Shown: positions 1-8,609 of the stretch, one piece after another
Position numbering within the stretch: the first letter of the stretch is position 1
Layout: each line of letters starts with the position of its first letter
Assembly: GCF_003477705.1 (NCBI RefSeq)
Contig: NZ_QUDV01000007.1
Location: 98,538 to 162,537 of the forward strand
Direction: 5' to 3'
Length of the DNA stretch: 64,000 nucleotides
DNA from: Dorea sp. AF36-15AT
GTDB lineage: Bacteria > Bacillota > Clostridia > Lachnospirales > Lachnospiraceae
Notes under the pieces: model-generated
Databases searched by the model: none
Told to the model about the DNA's origin: nothing
Seen by the model: only the letters and a program-made list of their open reading frames with translations
Program-made: the position numbers and the translations under genes

Positions 1-58
1 TCGCTACTGCCACCACCAGCACCATACAGATCCGTAACTTCTTTCTGGCTTCTTCCAT
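1..58 (-). CDS. N-terminal end of an unidentified membrane or secreted protein (runs off the window)
   Basis: Only the first 19 codons are present. They start with ATG at 58, preceded by a good ribosome binding site (AGGAGA about 8 bases upstream). The visible peptide MEEARKKLRICMVLVVAVA has a charged start followed by a hydrophobic run, which fits a signal peptide or an N-terminal membrane anchor. It lies 81 bases downstream of the sugar symporter on the same strand and could be the last gene of that operon. Nothing more can be said about function. Confidence 0.6.
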   Translation of the reverse strand, partial: MEEARKKLRICMVLVVAVA

Positions 59-138
59 ACCACATTCTCCTTTTACCGCATTCACTTAACTGTATTTTCT
101 CTTAGCACATGCAGTTAGTATGGACCAAAATAGGAAAA

Positions 139-1569
139 TTATGCACTTTGTTTCTGAATTAATTTTTCATACTCTTTTTCATCAATATGATATTTTTTCC
201 GAATTATGATATAAGAAATCACCAGTGCAATGACCGGAATCAATACCATTCCCATCCGAAATACGAGTCCTTGCGTAGGTGTAATTTCTCCTATATAATG
301 ATTTGCTTTCTCTAATACCTCCGCACTCGTCATTTCTCCCTGATTTACCTTGATCTCCAATGCACTGATGTTCTGGCTTTTCACATAGATCCCACTCACG
401 ATGAGCACCAGTGTTGATAATCCCTGATTGATTCCTCCTGCCAGCTTTACACTGAATGACCGCACTGCTGATATCACAGAATCATGACGTTCATGAAATC
501 TGGCTTCATCATATTCGATTGTATTATTGATCATTACAATGATTGCCAGATTCATCAGTCCCTGGAAGAAAAAGATAATGAAACCAATAACATTTAACAG
601 GATAACATTTTTAGGAAGTATGTAGCCAAATCCAAGAAATCCGGCATAGGCAATCATTAACACCACAAAGCAGATTTCCACGATCTGCTGTCTGGAAATG
701 CTCTTTGCAATTGCCGCATAACTTGCCTGTGAGATCAGCATTCCCAGACCATACATTACCGTAAAGTAAAACACAAGATTGCCACTTTCCGAATATCCAT
801 ACTCGATATAGAAAAAATTCACGCCAAAGATGATCAGTATATTACAGGTAATATTAAAAAATACAGATGCAATTCCTGCATAGACCAACTGATCATTTCT
901 GGCAAAAATATGGTACATATCCCTTAATGACAGTTTGTCCACCTGTTCTTTTCTTTCACGTTCTTTGACTCCAAAAGCGGTCAGACATTGAAATACAACC
1001 AGTCCAATTGCTACAATCAGTGCTACTATACGATATGCATTAACCGCATTTCCGGCAATCACGATTGGTACAACTCCAGCGACTGAGAACTGACCGATAC
1101 ACACAAATACACTCATCGTCGTTACCAGTGAATCTCTGGTCTTCGAATCTGAACTCAGTGACGGAAGTACACCCCAATACGCAATGTCATTCATCGTATA
1201 TGTCATCCCCCACATCAGATAGAAGAAACTGTAAAATGCTACAAATCCCCATCCGGACGGCCGGATGGTAAAAAGGCATACGATCACAACCGCATTCGTT
1301 ATCGAACCGATCAGTATCCACGGTTTGAATTTACCCATTTTGAAATGCGTATTTTCAATAATAATTCCCATAAGAAGATCGTTAATCGCATCCCATACCA
1401 TGCACACGATCATCACACCGCTGATCACTGCAAACTGAGCACTTGTAAGATGCATGGTATATTGCACGTAGAGAATCAGATACATGCTTACGAGCGCATA
1501 CGCTGCATCTCGTCCTGTTGCACCGACACAATAGCTCCATTTTGTCCTTTTATCCAGCTTTTCCCTCAT
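139..1569 (-). CDS. GPH-family sugar:cation symporter (MelB/XynP-like MFS transporter)
   Basis: A 476-residue membrane protein with about 12 hydrophobic segments. It carries the N-terminal GRDAAYAL segment and the conserved DAINDLLMG loop near residues 60-70 that mark the glycoside-pentoside-hexuronide symporters. These carriers bring oligosaccharides or glycosides into the cell with Na+ or H+. Its ATG overlaps the stop of the upstream GH3 glycosidase (ATGA), so the two are translationally coupled. The likely job is to import the short glycoside that the GH3 enzyme cleaves in the cytoplasm. The exact sugar cannot be read from sequence. The family assignment is strong, the substrate is open. 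Confidence 0.88.
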   Translation of the reverse strand: MREKLDKRTKWSYCVGATGRDAAYALVSMYLILYVQYTMHLTSAQFAVISGVMIVCMVWDAINDLLMGIIIENTHFKMGKFKPWILIGSITNAVVIVCLFTIRPSGWGFVAFYSFFYLMWGMTYTMNDIAYWGVLPSLSSDSKTRDSLVTTMSVFVCIGQFSVAGVVPIVIAGNAVNAYRIVALIVAIGLVVFQCLTAFGVKERERKEQVDKLSLRDMYHIFARNDQLVYAGIASVFFNITCNILIIFGVNFFYIEYGYSESGNLVFYFTVMYGLGMLISQASYAAIAKSISRQQIVEICFVVLMIAYAGFLGFGYILPKNVILLNVIGFIIFFFQGLMNLAIIVMINNTIEYDEARFHERHDSVISAVRSFSVKLAGGINQGLSTLVLIVSGIYVKSQNISALEIKVNQGEMTSAEVLEKANHYIGEITPTQGLVFRMGMVLIPVIALVISYIIIRKKYHIDEKEYEKLIQKQSA

Positions 1570-3902
1570 ACTTTTTCCTCCTCGTTTGCCGCTTTCACAA
1601 TCTTTAAAATCGTCTTATGCTTTACAAGTCCTCCACTCTGATTACACACACTGTCAATATTACCGTCCGCAATTCCTTCCCACATCATCCTGACCTCCGG
1701 ATCATGCATTGGCTTTGGAAAATACATCAGCCTGACCGCAAACTTCCCGATACGAAGCCACCTTCTGGCAAGATGCGAATACGGACGCATCTGATTCAGA
1801 GAATTTTTCGTCGTAAATTCACCAGGCATCGTCTGGGAAAAATGTGTCCGTTTCCCTTCATACAACTTATCGAAGTCTGCCCTGCTGAGCGGAACTTTAT
1901 TGTTCAATGTCAATGGACACTTCACTTCCCTTCCTTCAATTTCTACTTTCTGAGATAAGCGGATATCCTGTAATGACGCGCCTATCTGAATCTCATATTC
2001 TCCACCGATTACTTGAAACTCATGATTCTGATATACCGAAAATGCCCGCTCCGTCAACGGAATTGTGACCATTTTACATTCTCCCGGTTCCAATCGTACC
2101 TTAGCAAATCCTCTCAGTTCTCGTTTTGCCCTAAATGCATCAGAATTCGGATTCTTTACATACACTTCAGCAATCTCGCTGCCTGCCATGCTCCCTGCAT
2201 TCTGTACTTCAAAACTCACTTCATACGATGTCTGTCCATTCTTTTTCACTCTTAAATTGGAATATTTGTATGTTGTATAACTTAATCCATGACCAAAACA
2301 ATACCTGACCGGAATATCAAATGTATCGTAATACCGATATCCGACAAAGATACTTTCACGGTATTCTACATCGTCCAATGCCTTTTTCTGTCTGCCCTGC
2401 TTTCCAAAATATCCGTAACTTGGCACATCTCTTTCACTGAACGGAATACTTTCCGCAAGTTTGCCCGATGGATTTACCTGTCCCATCACGATATCCGCAC
2501 AGGCTTTTCCAACCGATTCGCCACCCAGATACATTTGAAGCAATGCTTTACATCTGGCTGGAAATTCCATATCATACGGCGCACCTCCAAAAGAAATAAA
2601 GCCAACCTGATCCGTAATCTTCAATATCTGTCTGAGCAGTGCCGTCTGATTATATGGCAGATCATAATGCTCCCTGTCATAACCTTCTCCTTCTGCCATA
2701 TCTGTGAGGCCTCCGAAGAAAAGAATCGGAATCCCTTTGCGAACCGCTTGCTTCACTGCACGCAATGCCTCTTGCTCCAACCGCTTATTTCGGTTAAACG
2801 TATTACGTTTATAACCTTTTACATACCGAACCTTTTCATAATATTTTTCAAATTGTTTCTTCACAGATTCTATCATCTCTGTATGGATGTGGCTGCTTCC
2901 ACCTCCCTGATATCTGGGATATTCTGCCAGATCGCCGATAATTAGAAGTCCCATTCCTGTCTGTAACGGGAAAAAAGATTCATTTTTTAACAGCACTACA
3001 CTTTCCGCTTCCATCTGTCCTGCCAGCACATGATTCTTTCTCCTTGTGTCTCTTGATACTTCTTTTTTCTGGTTATCAGAAACACAATTCTTCCCATATT
3101 CCGCTGTCAGTTTCTCAATCCGCTCCACTGCCTGATCCAACTTTTCAATGGAAAGTCCCCCGTTTTTCACTGCTCTTTCAAGATCTGACAAATGATTTCC
3201 CATGCTGTCTGGCATCTCAACATCCATTCCCGCATCAATGCAGGCTGGCAGATCTACGCATGCGCCCCAATCACTCATCACCAGTCCGCGGTATCCCCAT
3301 TTCTCCCGAAGAATCTCTTTAAGAAGATAGGAATTCTCGCAGGCAGGCATTCCGTTCACATAGTTATAGCTTGCCATAACTGATGCCGGATCTGCCTTTT
3401 TCACCGCTATCTCAAATGCAGTCAGATAGATTTCATGAAGCGCCCTTTCATCAATCATCGAATTTGCTGTCATTCTGTGAGTTTCCTGATTATTCCCTGC
3501 ATAATGCTTCAGCGAAGTTCCTACTCCACATCTCTGCATGGCTGCTATGTAATGTGCAGCCAATTCCCCTGCAAGCAACGGATCCTCTGAATAATACTCA
3601 AAATTTCTTCCGCAAAGAGGCGAACGCTTCATATTGACACCTGGTCCAAGCATCACAGACACACCAAGTTCCTTTGCCTCTCTCGCAATCCCCTCTGCCA
3701 TTTTTTCAATCAGTTCCACGTTCCAGGAACATGCCACGCTACTGACCGTCGGGAAACAGGTCGCTTCGTAACTGTCATCATTCTTCGCGCCATCTTTTTG
3801 TGCCCGCACCCCATGAGGTCCATCTGATACATGCATTATTCCAATATGCCATGCGCCATAACCTGTAACCATCCTGCATTTCTCCCTCAGATTCCGCTTC
3901 AT
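1566..3902 (-). CDS. Glycoside hydrolase family 3 enzyme (beta-glucosidase/beta-xylosidase type)
   Basis: About 778 residues with no signal peptide, so probably cytoplasmic. The GH3 N-terminal barrel carries the KHYAGNNQETHRM substrate-binding segment and the nucleophile signature GLVMSDWGA near residues 205-215, where the Asp is the catalytic nucleophile. The GH3 C-terminal sandwich (around 300-500) and a fibronectin-III-like domain (around 560-640) follow. About 100 extra C-terminal residues, rich in basic and aromatic residues, are less familiar. The start was taken at ATG 3902, because an AGGTGAT ribosome site precedes it; a TTG lies one codon earlier. It is the first gene of an operon with the GPH symporter. 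The divergent AraC regulator at 4090 is the obvious candidate controller. Confidence 0.9.
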   Translation of the reverse strand: MKRNLREKCRMVTGYGAWHIGIMHVSDGPHGVRAQKDGAKNDDSYEATCFPTVSSVACSWNVELIEKMAEGIAREAKELGVSVMLGPGVNMKRSPLCGRNFEYYSEDPLLAGELAAHYIAAMQRCGVGTSLKHYAGNNQETHRMTANSMIDERALHEIYLTAFEIAVKKADPASVMASYNYVNGMPACENSYLLKEILREKWGYRGLVMSDWGACVDLPACIDAGMDVEMPDSMGNHLSDLERAVKNGGLSIEKLDQAVERIEKLTAEYGKNCVSDNQKKEVSRDTRRKNHVLAGQMEAESVVLLKNESFFPLQTGMGLLIIGDLAEYPRYQGGGSSHIHTEMIESVKKQFEKYYEKVRYVKGYKRNTFNRNKRLEQEALRAVKQAVRKGIPILFFGGLTDMAEGEGYDREHYDLPYNQTALLRQILKITDQVGFISFGGAPYDMEFPARCKALLQMYLGGESVGKACADIVMGQVNPSGKLAESIPFSERDVPSYGYFGKQGRQKKALDDVEYRESIFVGYRYYDTFDIPVRYCFGHGLSYTTYKYSNLRVKKNGQTSYEVSFEVQNAGSMAGSEIAEVYVKNPNSDAFRAKRELRGFAKVRLEPGECKMVTIPLTERAFSVYQNHEFQVIGGEYEIQIGASLQDIRLSQKVEIEGREVKCPLTLNNKVPLSRADFDKLYEGKRTHFSQTMPGEFTTKNSLNQMRPYSHLARRWLRIGKFAVRLMYFPKPMHDPEVRMMWEGIADGNIDSVCNQSGGLVKHKTILKIVKAANEEEKV

Positions 3903-4089
3903 CAAATCACCTCTTTTTACCAGATTTCTATAGCATCAACGTAACATTTCTTTCCATTTCTTTATATCAGATTTATGATGTTATGTGTTATATTTATTAT
4001 ATGATGCCAGGGTCAAAAGATCTAAATCCACATGAGCTCGCTCATAAGTGGATGAAAGACCTTACACTTACAAAAGAGGAGGTATTAAT
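3903..4089. promoter_or_regulatory. Divergent control region between GH3 operon and AraC regulator
   Basis: This 187-base AT-rich stretch separates two divergent transcription units and must hold both promoters. TATATT/TATTATATGA strings near 3989-4003 are plausible -10 material for the regulator. The short dyad ATGAGC-TCGC-TCAT near 4031 lies in the regulator leader. I cannot pick the -35 boxes with confidence, and I see no clear catabolite-repression (cre) site. Confidence 0.4.
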
Positions 4090-4842
4090 ATGGCACGTCA
4101 GCCTTCCAGAATCGGTTATAAATTTCTGGGTTCATCCAAAAACTTTTTATATGATGCCCGCGAAACGGGTAAGACACATACCACATTTGCTTATGAGCTG
4201 CTGCTTTACCGCGCTATTCAAAATGGTGATATAACTGGCGTAGATAATGCGATCACGCTTTATCGCAATTCCGGACTTGTCATCGGTCATATGTCTGATA
4301 ATCCCCTGCGTGAGATTCACTACTGGGCAGTTTCTGCCATTGCAATTGCGATACATTATGCGATTCTCGGCGGTCTGGATGAAAGTGAAGCGTATCAGTT
4401 AAGCGACAGATACATTCAGGAAATTGACTTGATTCTCACAATGGAAGAATGTCTGGATTATCTGTGCGATAAAGCACTGGAACTGACTCGTAAGGTCAAT
4501 GAAGATAAAATTCCGCAATGCTACAGCCCATTGATCAATCAATGTATGCACTGGATCCATATTCACCTTCACCACCGGCTAAAGATTGCTGACATTGCGG
4601 CAGAGCTGCACGTATCCCGTGACTATCTTTCTCAGGCATTCAAAAAAGAAACCGGAATCACTCTGCATCGGTACATTGTTGACCAGAAATTAGAAGAAGC
4701 ACAGCATATGCTCTCTCAGGGGAAATCCCTCTACGAGATAAGCTATACACTCTGCTTCTGTAATGAAAGTCACTTTATTCAGTTATTCAAGAAAAAATAC
4801 CACGTTACGCCTGTGGAGTATCTGAATTCTGCTGGGAGATAA
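4090..4842 (+). CDS. AraC-family transcriptional regulator
   Basis: A 250-residue protein. The last 100 residues form a two-helix-turn-helix AraC DNA-binding domain, with ADIAAELHVSRDYLSQAFKK as the first HTH and the typical ISYTLCFCNESHFIQLFKKK as the second. The N-terminal half has no recognisable cupin sensor and is probably a divergent effector or dimerisation domain. The start is ATG 4090 because GAGGAGG lies just upstream; an in-frame ATG at 4048 has no such site. It is divergent from the GH3/GPH operon and is likely its sugar-responsive regulator, by position only. Its 3' end overlaps the convergent remnant at 4805-5263. Confidence 0.9.
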   Translation: MARQPSRIGYKFLGSSKNFLYDARETGKTHTTFAYELLLYRAIQNGDITGVDNAITLYRNSGLVIGHMSDNPLREIHYWAVSAIAIAIHYAILGGLDESEAYQLSDRYIQEIDLILTMEECLDYLCDKALELTRKVNEDKIPQCYSPLINQCMHWIHIHLHHRLKIADIAAELHVSRDYLSQAFKKETGITLHRYIVDQKLEEAQHMLSQGKSLYEISYTLCFCNESHFIQLFKKKYHVTPVEYLNSAGR

Positions 4843-5263
4843 CTTTTTCTTTTTTTATAATCTCCCAGTGACCATTACATCCACGGCCAACAAATTGAAT
4901 AATATCTAAATCTTTAATATGCCTTTTAACAGTCTTTGAACTTATACCTAATGCCATTGCCATTTTTTCTGTACTTACTTTATTGTCTTTTTTAATCATA
5001 TTTAATATTTGAATATCCAAAGGATTATCTCTGTTTTTCCGAGGGACATCCAGAGGGACATCCTGGGTGCCATTCCGAGGGACATCTTGAGGGACATTGT
5101 AATTCAGATTTGGCATCACAACCGTAAACTGATACCTGTCTGAGTGGAAAGTTGGTTTTTTGCTTTCATCATAATTGATCTGAAATTCATATCCGCCAAT
5201 GATTTTTCCAAATCCACTGCCTTTCCGTTCCATATATCCCAAACGGTTAAATAGCTTTTCATT
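4805..5263 (-). pseudogene. Truncated C-terminus of an ATP-binding AlbA/RecG-like (AAA_4) protein
   Basis: The reading frame begins right after an in-frame TAG at 5264-5266. Its first residues, NEKLFNRLGYMERKGSGFG, match the conserved element seen in the middle of divergent AAA-4/RecG-like ATP-binding proteins. The HATPase-like tail and a C-terminal winged-helix segment (MALGISSKTVKRHIKDL) follow. The AlbA-like N-terminal part that should come before is missing: only 18 bases separate the TAG from the end of sigF. Whole members of this family are usually 400-500 residues, so this is a decayed or chopped gene. A later ATG at 5242 could still yield a 145-residue HTH protein, but no clear ribosome site was seen there. 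Confidence 0.7.
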
Positions 5264-5280
5264 CTAATCATGCCATGCGT

Positions 5281-5994
5281 TTACAGCATCTCCCGCAGAT
5301 TCCTTAATATCCTCTTCTCCATCCGTGACACCTGCACCTGCGAGATTCCCATGACTTCCCCGATCTCTGCCTGTGTCTTATTGGCAAAATACCTGAGATA
5401 GATGAGCTGACGTTCTTCTCCCGCCAGCCGCTTAAGCAATTCTCCCAGCACAATATGATTCAGCAGTTCTTCTTCCCTGCATTCTTTCTCTTCCAACTTG
5501 TCCATAAGTTCAATCTCATGTCCGTCTTTCTGGTAAATGGGTTTGTGCAGAGACTCCACATCGGAGCTTGCCTCTAAGGCTGCGGTCAGTTCCTCCGGCT
5601 CCACTTCCAGCGCTCTCGCAAGTTCAAGAAGTGTCGGATCGCGCCCCCATTTCTTGCGCAGCTTATCCTGACAGGTATACGCTCTGTATGCCAGTTCTTT
5701 CAGTGACCTGCTGACTTTGATCATTCCGTCATCCCTGAGAAAACGTTTGATCTCGCCACTGATCAAAGGTACTGCATAGGTACTGAATTTCACATTGTAT
5801 GTAATATCGAATTTCTCAATTGCCTTCAACAGTCCGATGCTTCCAATCTGAAACAGGTCGTCTGCTTCCGCGCCACGGTTAAAGAACCTTCTTACCACGC
5901 ACCACACAAGTCCCACATTTTCCTCTACAAGCTGTGCCTTCGCCTGTTCATCCCCCTGGTGAGTCTTCTGAATCAGAGCGATTGTGTGGTCCAT
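5281..5994 (-). CDS. sigF: Sporulation RNA polymerase sigma factor SigF
   Basis: A 237-residue sigma-70 family protein with the region 2 core ([20 protein letters not shown]), region 3 and a region 4 HTH ([19 protein letters not shown]). Sigma-F directs the first forespore-specific transcription during sporulation. Identity is fixed by context: it is the third gene after spoIIAA and spoIIAB, the standard order in endospore formers, and overlaps the end of spoIIAB by 22 bases. It is held inactive by SpoIIAB until SpoIIAA is dephosphorylated. No spoVA genes follow as they do in Bacillus; a gene remnant does. Confidence 0.96.
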   Translation of the reverse strand: MDHTIALIQKTHQGDEQAKAQLVEENVGLVWCVVRRFFNRGAEADDLFQIGSIGLLKAIEKFDITYNVKFSTYAVPLISGEIKRFLRDDGMIKVSRSLKELAYRAYTCQDKLRKKWGRDPTLLELARALEVEPEELTAALEASSDVESLHKPIYQKDGHEIELMDKLEEKECREEELLNHIVLGELLKRLAGEERQLIYLRYFANKTQAEIGEVMGISQVQVSRMEKRILRNLREML

Positions 5995-6443
5995 AATTCC
6001 CTGCCTCTCCCTATAATTTTCTTCATGCGGACGATAGTGCCCTTGCCAGGTTCCGACTCCACCTGCACTTCATCCATAAAGGCTTCCATAAATGAAAAGC
6101 CCATGCCGGACCGTTCTAACTCTGGTCTGGTGGTATAGAGCGGTTCCATTGCTTTTTTCACGTCCGGGATTCCCACGCCCCGGTCGGATATTTCCAGATG
6201 CAGCGTCCTGCCTTCAATCCCCGCATAGATCTGCACCTTATTCACATGGTTCTCATACCCATGAATGATTGCGTTGGTCACAGCCTCGGACACTGCTGTT
6301 TTCACATCAGAGACCTCTTCCAGCGTAGGGTTCAGCTGCGTCATAAAGGACGCTACTGTCACTCTTGCAAATGCCTCATTTGCGGAACGGCTGTCAAATT
6401 CCAGTTTCATCTCATTTGTCATTCCATTTACGATTTCTTTCAT
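5973..6443 (-). CDS. spoIIAB: Anti-sigma-F factor / serine kinase SpoIIAB
   Basis: A 156-residue GHKL-fold kinase with N-box [15 protein letters not shown] and G1 box [11 protein letters not shown], and [12 protein letters not shown] near the C-terminus. It binds and inhibits sigma-F and phosphorylates SpoIIAA on serine. The start is ATG 6443 (MKEIVNG), because GAGGAGG, which overlaps the end of spoIIAA, sits about 9 bases upstream. A longer start would place the ribosome site inside the coding region. spoIIAA stops one base before this ATG, so the two genes are translationally coupled. Confidence 0.95.
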   Translation of the reverse strand: MKEIVNGMTNEMKLEFDSRSANEAFARVTVASFMTQLNPTLEEVSDVKTAVSEAVTNAIIHGYENHVNKVQIYAGIEGRTLHLEISDRGVGIPDVKKAMEPLYTTRPELERSGMGFSFMEAFMDEVQVESEPGKGTIVRMKKIIGRGRELWTTQSL

Positions 6444-6444
6444 C

Positions 6445-6756
6445 TTACTTTTCCTCCTCATATATCTGCATAATCTTAGCCGCTCCTGACATTTTCAGTA
6501 TCTTTTTGATCCGTTCGCTGGTATGCGCCGCCCAAACTTCTCCGCCAAACATACACACCTTCTTATACCTTCCCATAATGACTCCGATTCCGGAACTGTC
6601 GCAGAACTCCGTTCCTGCAAAGTCAAAGATTACATACCGGATATGCCCCCGCTCAATAAGACGGTCCGCTTCTCTTTTGATTTCCTCTGCGCTGTGATGA
6701 TCCAGATCCTTCGGCAGATAAATAGTCAGGTAATTCTCCTGCACTTCAAATTTCAT
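6445..6756 (-). CDS. spoIIAA: Anti-sigma-F factor antagonist SpoIIAA
   Basis: A 103-residue single STAS-domain protein. The signature [12 protein letters not shown] (about residues 56-67) carries the serine phosphorylated by SpoIIAB. Dephosphorylated SpoIIAA releases sigma-F by binding SpoIIAB. It is the first gene of the operon. The upstream non-coding stretch (6757-7006) is filled by hairpin-rich repeats, so the promoter, expected to be sigma-H dependent, must lie close to the gene; I could not define it. Confidence 0.95.
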   Translation of the reverse strand: MKFEVQENYLTIYLPKDLDHHSAEEIKREADRLIERGHIRYVIFDFAGTEFCDSSGIGVIMGRYKKVCMFGGEVWAAHTSERIKKILKMSGAAKIMQIYEEEK

Positions 6757-6803
6757 AGTTTCAACCCCTTTACTTAATTCTCCCTGCTAAACAACAAATC
6801 ATC

Positions 6804-6998
6804 AGAAGTGCCAAAAGGCACATTCTGAGATTGTAAGCGGTCGTCAATGTCCTGAGCCAGCTCGGACTTCGACTCGTCGCGCATAATCGAGTAGGCCAAC
6901 ACCTACTCGACATGCCATCAATGTCATCTCACCTGTCGGCTCGATGAACATTGGCCGCCATATAGAAATTCGTGCAAGCACGATTTCTGCATAGCGGC
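6804..6998. repeat. Cluster of palindromic intergenic elements
   Basis: Three hairpins sit in a non-coding stretch. (1) AGAAGTGCC-AAAA-GGCACATTCT (6804-6826) closely matches the perfect palindrome at 63806-63827. (2) TCGAGTAGG-CCAACA-CCTACTCGA (6887-6910) has a perfect 9-bp stem. (3) A long imperfect hairpin runs from GCCGC (6954) to GCGGC (6998) with inner arms AGAAAT and ATTTCT around CGTGC-AA-GCACG. The text just after it (GCGGCTTATTGCACAAA) recurs near 29399. This looks like dispersed, non-coding, REP-like repeats and not a gene. Function is unknown. Confidence 0.6.
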
Positions 6999-7006
6999 TT
7001 ATTGCA

Positions 7007-7041
7007 CAAAAAGAAGAACAGGTACCTTACCCATTCTTCTC
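7007..7041 (-). terminator. Intrinsic terminator of the valS-TPR gene block
   Basis: Read on the minus strand, AGAAGAA (7040-7034) pairs with TTCTTCTT (7018-7011) and is followed by a run of T (7011-7007). It lies 33 bases beyond the TPR gene stop. Confidence 0.65.
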
Positions 7042-7073
7042 TTTCGTATTGTTCTTATTCTTTTGTGTTCTAT

Positions 7074-8435
7074 TTATTCTTCTGTGTCATCTGAGCTACT
7101 CTTCTTACTGCTTCCTGATGTATCCGACTCCGAATCAGATTCTCCCAGATCTGATGTATCTACATTCGGATAATCTTTATCCAGTTTGTCTTTCCAGGTA
7201 TTCGCATTGTCCGTATCTCCTGTCTTGTCATATGCCTTATAAAGCAGATATACGGCCTTGCCATCACTGTACCCTTCATCAAATCCGACAAGCACTTCAA
7301 GGTCACTGATCGTAGTACTGTAGTTTGCCACCTCGTATGCCTGTAGTGCTTCGGTATATAATGCATCTGCATATCTCGGATAAATGCTGTCCGTCATCTC
7401 CTCATAACGGCTCTTTCCAAGTGTTCCCAACGCATCTGGATTAACATTCTTCAGGGAATCTACCATAGCAGAATCTTTCATATCGCTCTGCAGATAATGT
7501 GAATACATCTCCATCACGATCTCGTAGCTTTCCTTTGTAGACGCTGCTGTCTGCTGTGCATTTTCGCTCTCTTCGCTGGACGCCCGGTAGCTCTCCAGTT
7601 CTGTCTTCAGTGCGCTGATCTGTGCTTCCTCTTCTGCAATCTTGTCGCTGAATGCTGTCACCTGCTTATTGGTCTTCTGAGAGGTAGATTTGTTGACCGC
7701 CGGCATGATTAAGAACCACATCACCGCAACACCAACTGCCAGACCAATCAAGATATTAATAAATGTCATGCGACCGCTATTATCCTTTAATGCTGATGCG
7801 GGCTGAATGATAGTATCATTGCCCACATTATAAGTGACGGTCTGTGACTTTTCATCCTTTTTGACTGCCTCTGCCGCTTCTTTGCGCATCTTACCATTGG
7901 TCAGCTCATGCATATAACGGAGTGTGATCTCGTTGGTCGTATCCAACTTGCGTGCTTCCTTCAGCACATGTCTTGCCCTGCTGTACTGCTCAGTGTGCAG
8001 ATACAATAATGCCAGAAGCTGATACGCTCTCAGGAATCCCGGAAATGCTGCTACTACCTGCTTTAACTGGATGATAGCCATATCTTCTCCGCCCTGCTCG
8101 CAGTAGACCAGACTCTGGTTGTATTTACGGATCGCCTGGTTGATCGTATCCAGATCCGCCGGACTTTTCTGTATCTTCTGTATATAATAATTGGCAATAT
8201 TATCCTTTGGTCTGAGATTCTTGCTTAAGATCCATTCAACCAGTGCTTCCCCCACTTCTCCTCTGCCGTAATAGACCAGACCGAGGAGATTCCTTGCCGC
8301 AATATTTTCACTGTTAAACTGCAGACTCTTCTTCAGCGATGTGACTGCTCCCGTCATATCACGGATCTTCGCCTTCTTAAGTCCGTCATTGTACCAGTAA
8401 TTGGACTGATAGACTACTTTCTGTGTATACTCCAT
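7074..8435 (-). CDS. Tetratricopeptide-repeat membrane protein
   Basis: A 453-residue protein. The cytoplasmic N-terminal half (about 1-175) contains three to four TPR units (for example SLQFNSENIAARNLLGLVYY). A single membrane segment (about residues 225-245, ILIGLAVGVAVMWFLIMPAV) follows. The outer part has a coiled coil (about 255-295), a second TPR-like region and a Ser/Asp-rich disordered tail. TPRs normally mediate protein contacts. No catalytic motif is seen. It is the last gene in a minus-strand run with folC and the 44-residue protein upstream. A role in envelope or division assembly is possible, but nothing in the sequence proves it. Confidence 0.75.
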   Translation of the reverse strand: MEYTQKVVYQSNYWYNDGLKKAKIRDMTGAVTSLKKSLQFNSENIAARNLLGLVYYGRGEVGEALVEWILSKNLRPKDNIANYYIQKIQKSPADLDTINQAIRKYNQSLVYCEQGGEDMAIIQLKQVVAAFPGFLRAYQLLALLYLHTEQYSRARHVLKEARKLDTTNEITLRYMHELTNGKMRKEAAEAVKKDEKSQTVTYNVGNDTIIQPASALKDNSGRMTFINILIGLAVGVAVMWFLIMPAVNKSTSQKTNKQVTAFSDKIAEEEAQISALKTELESYRASSEESENAQQTAASTKESYEIVMEMYSHYLQSDMKDSAMVDSLKNVNPDALGTLGKSRYEEMTDSIYPRYADALYTEALQAYEVANYSTTISDLEVLVGFDEGYSDGKAVYLLYKAYDKTGDTDNANTWKDKLDKDYPNVDTSDLGESDSESDTSGSSKKSSSDDTEE

Positions 8436-8452
8436 ATAATCCCCATAACCTT

Positions 8453-8587
8453 TTACTTCGTTTGTTCGATAACTTCTCTCAGAAGATCAGTCATATCAGC
8501 AAGATCTTCCTGATAAACTGCATCCTCAATATCTTCTACTTCCAGACATGGTTGGAATTTCTTCAACTCTTCTTCAAAATTAAGCAT
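8453..8587 (-). CDS. Small acidic protein, 44 residues, unknown function
   Basis: The ORF starts at ATG 8587 with GGAGG about 8 bases upstream and ends at TAA 8453. The product is very acidic (MLNFEEELKKFQPCLEVEDI at its start), with one cysteine and an amphipathic C-terminal helix. It sits between folC (22 bases upstream) and the TPR protein (17 bases downstream), with the same strand and tight spacing, so it is very likely translated as part of the operon. I do not recognise the family. Candidate roles are a small regulator or partner of its neighbour. Confidence 0.7.
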   Translation of the reverse strand: MLNFEEELKKFQPCLEVEDIEDAVYQEDLADMTDLLREVIEQTK

Positions 8588-8609
8588 CTGTATGTCCTCC
8601 TTATCTTCG

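Noticed and set aside
3983..4234. 83-residue plus-strand ORF at the AraC start
   Set aside because: It overlaps the AraC gene in another frame; the AraC frame has the SD and the conserved HTH domain.
6757..7006. CRISPR array or small gene in the repeat-rich gap after spoIIAA
   Set aside because: The hairpins are different from each other, not regularly spaced, and no ORF with a ribosome site is present.
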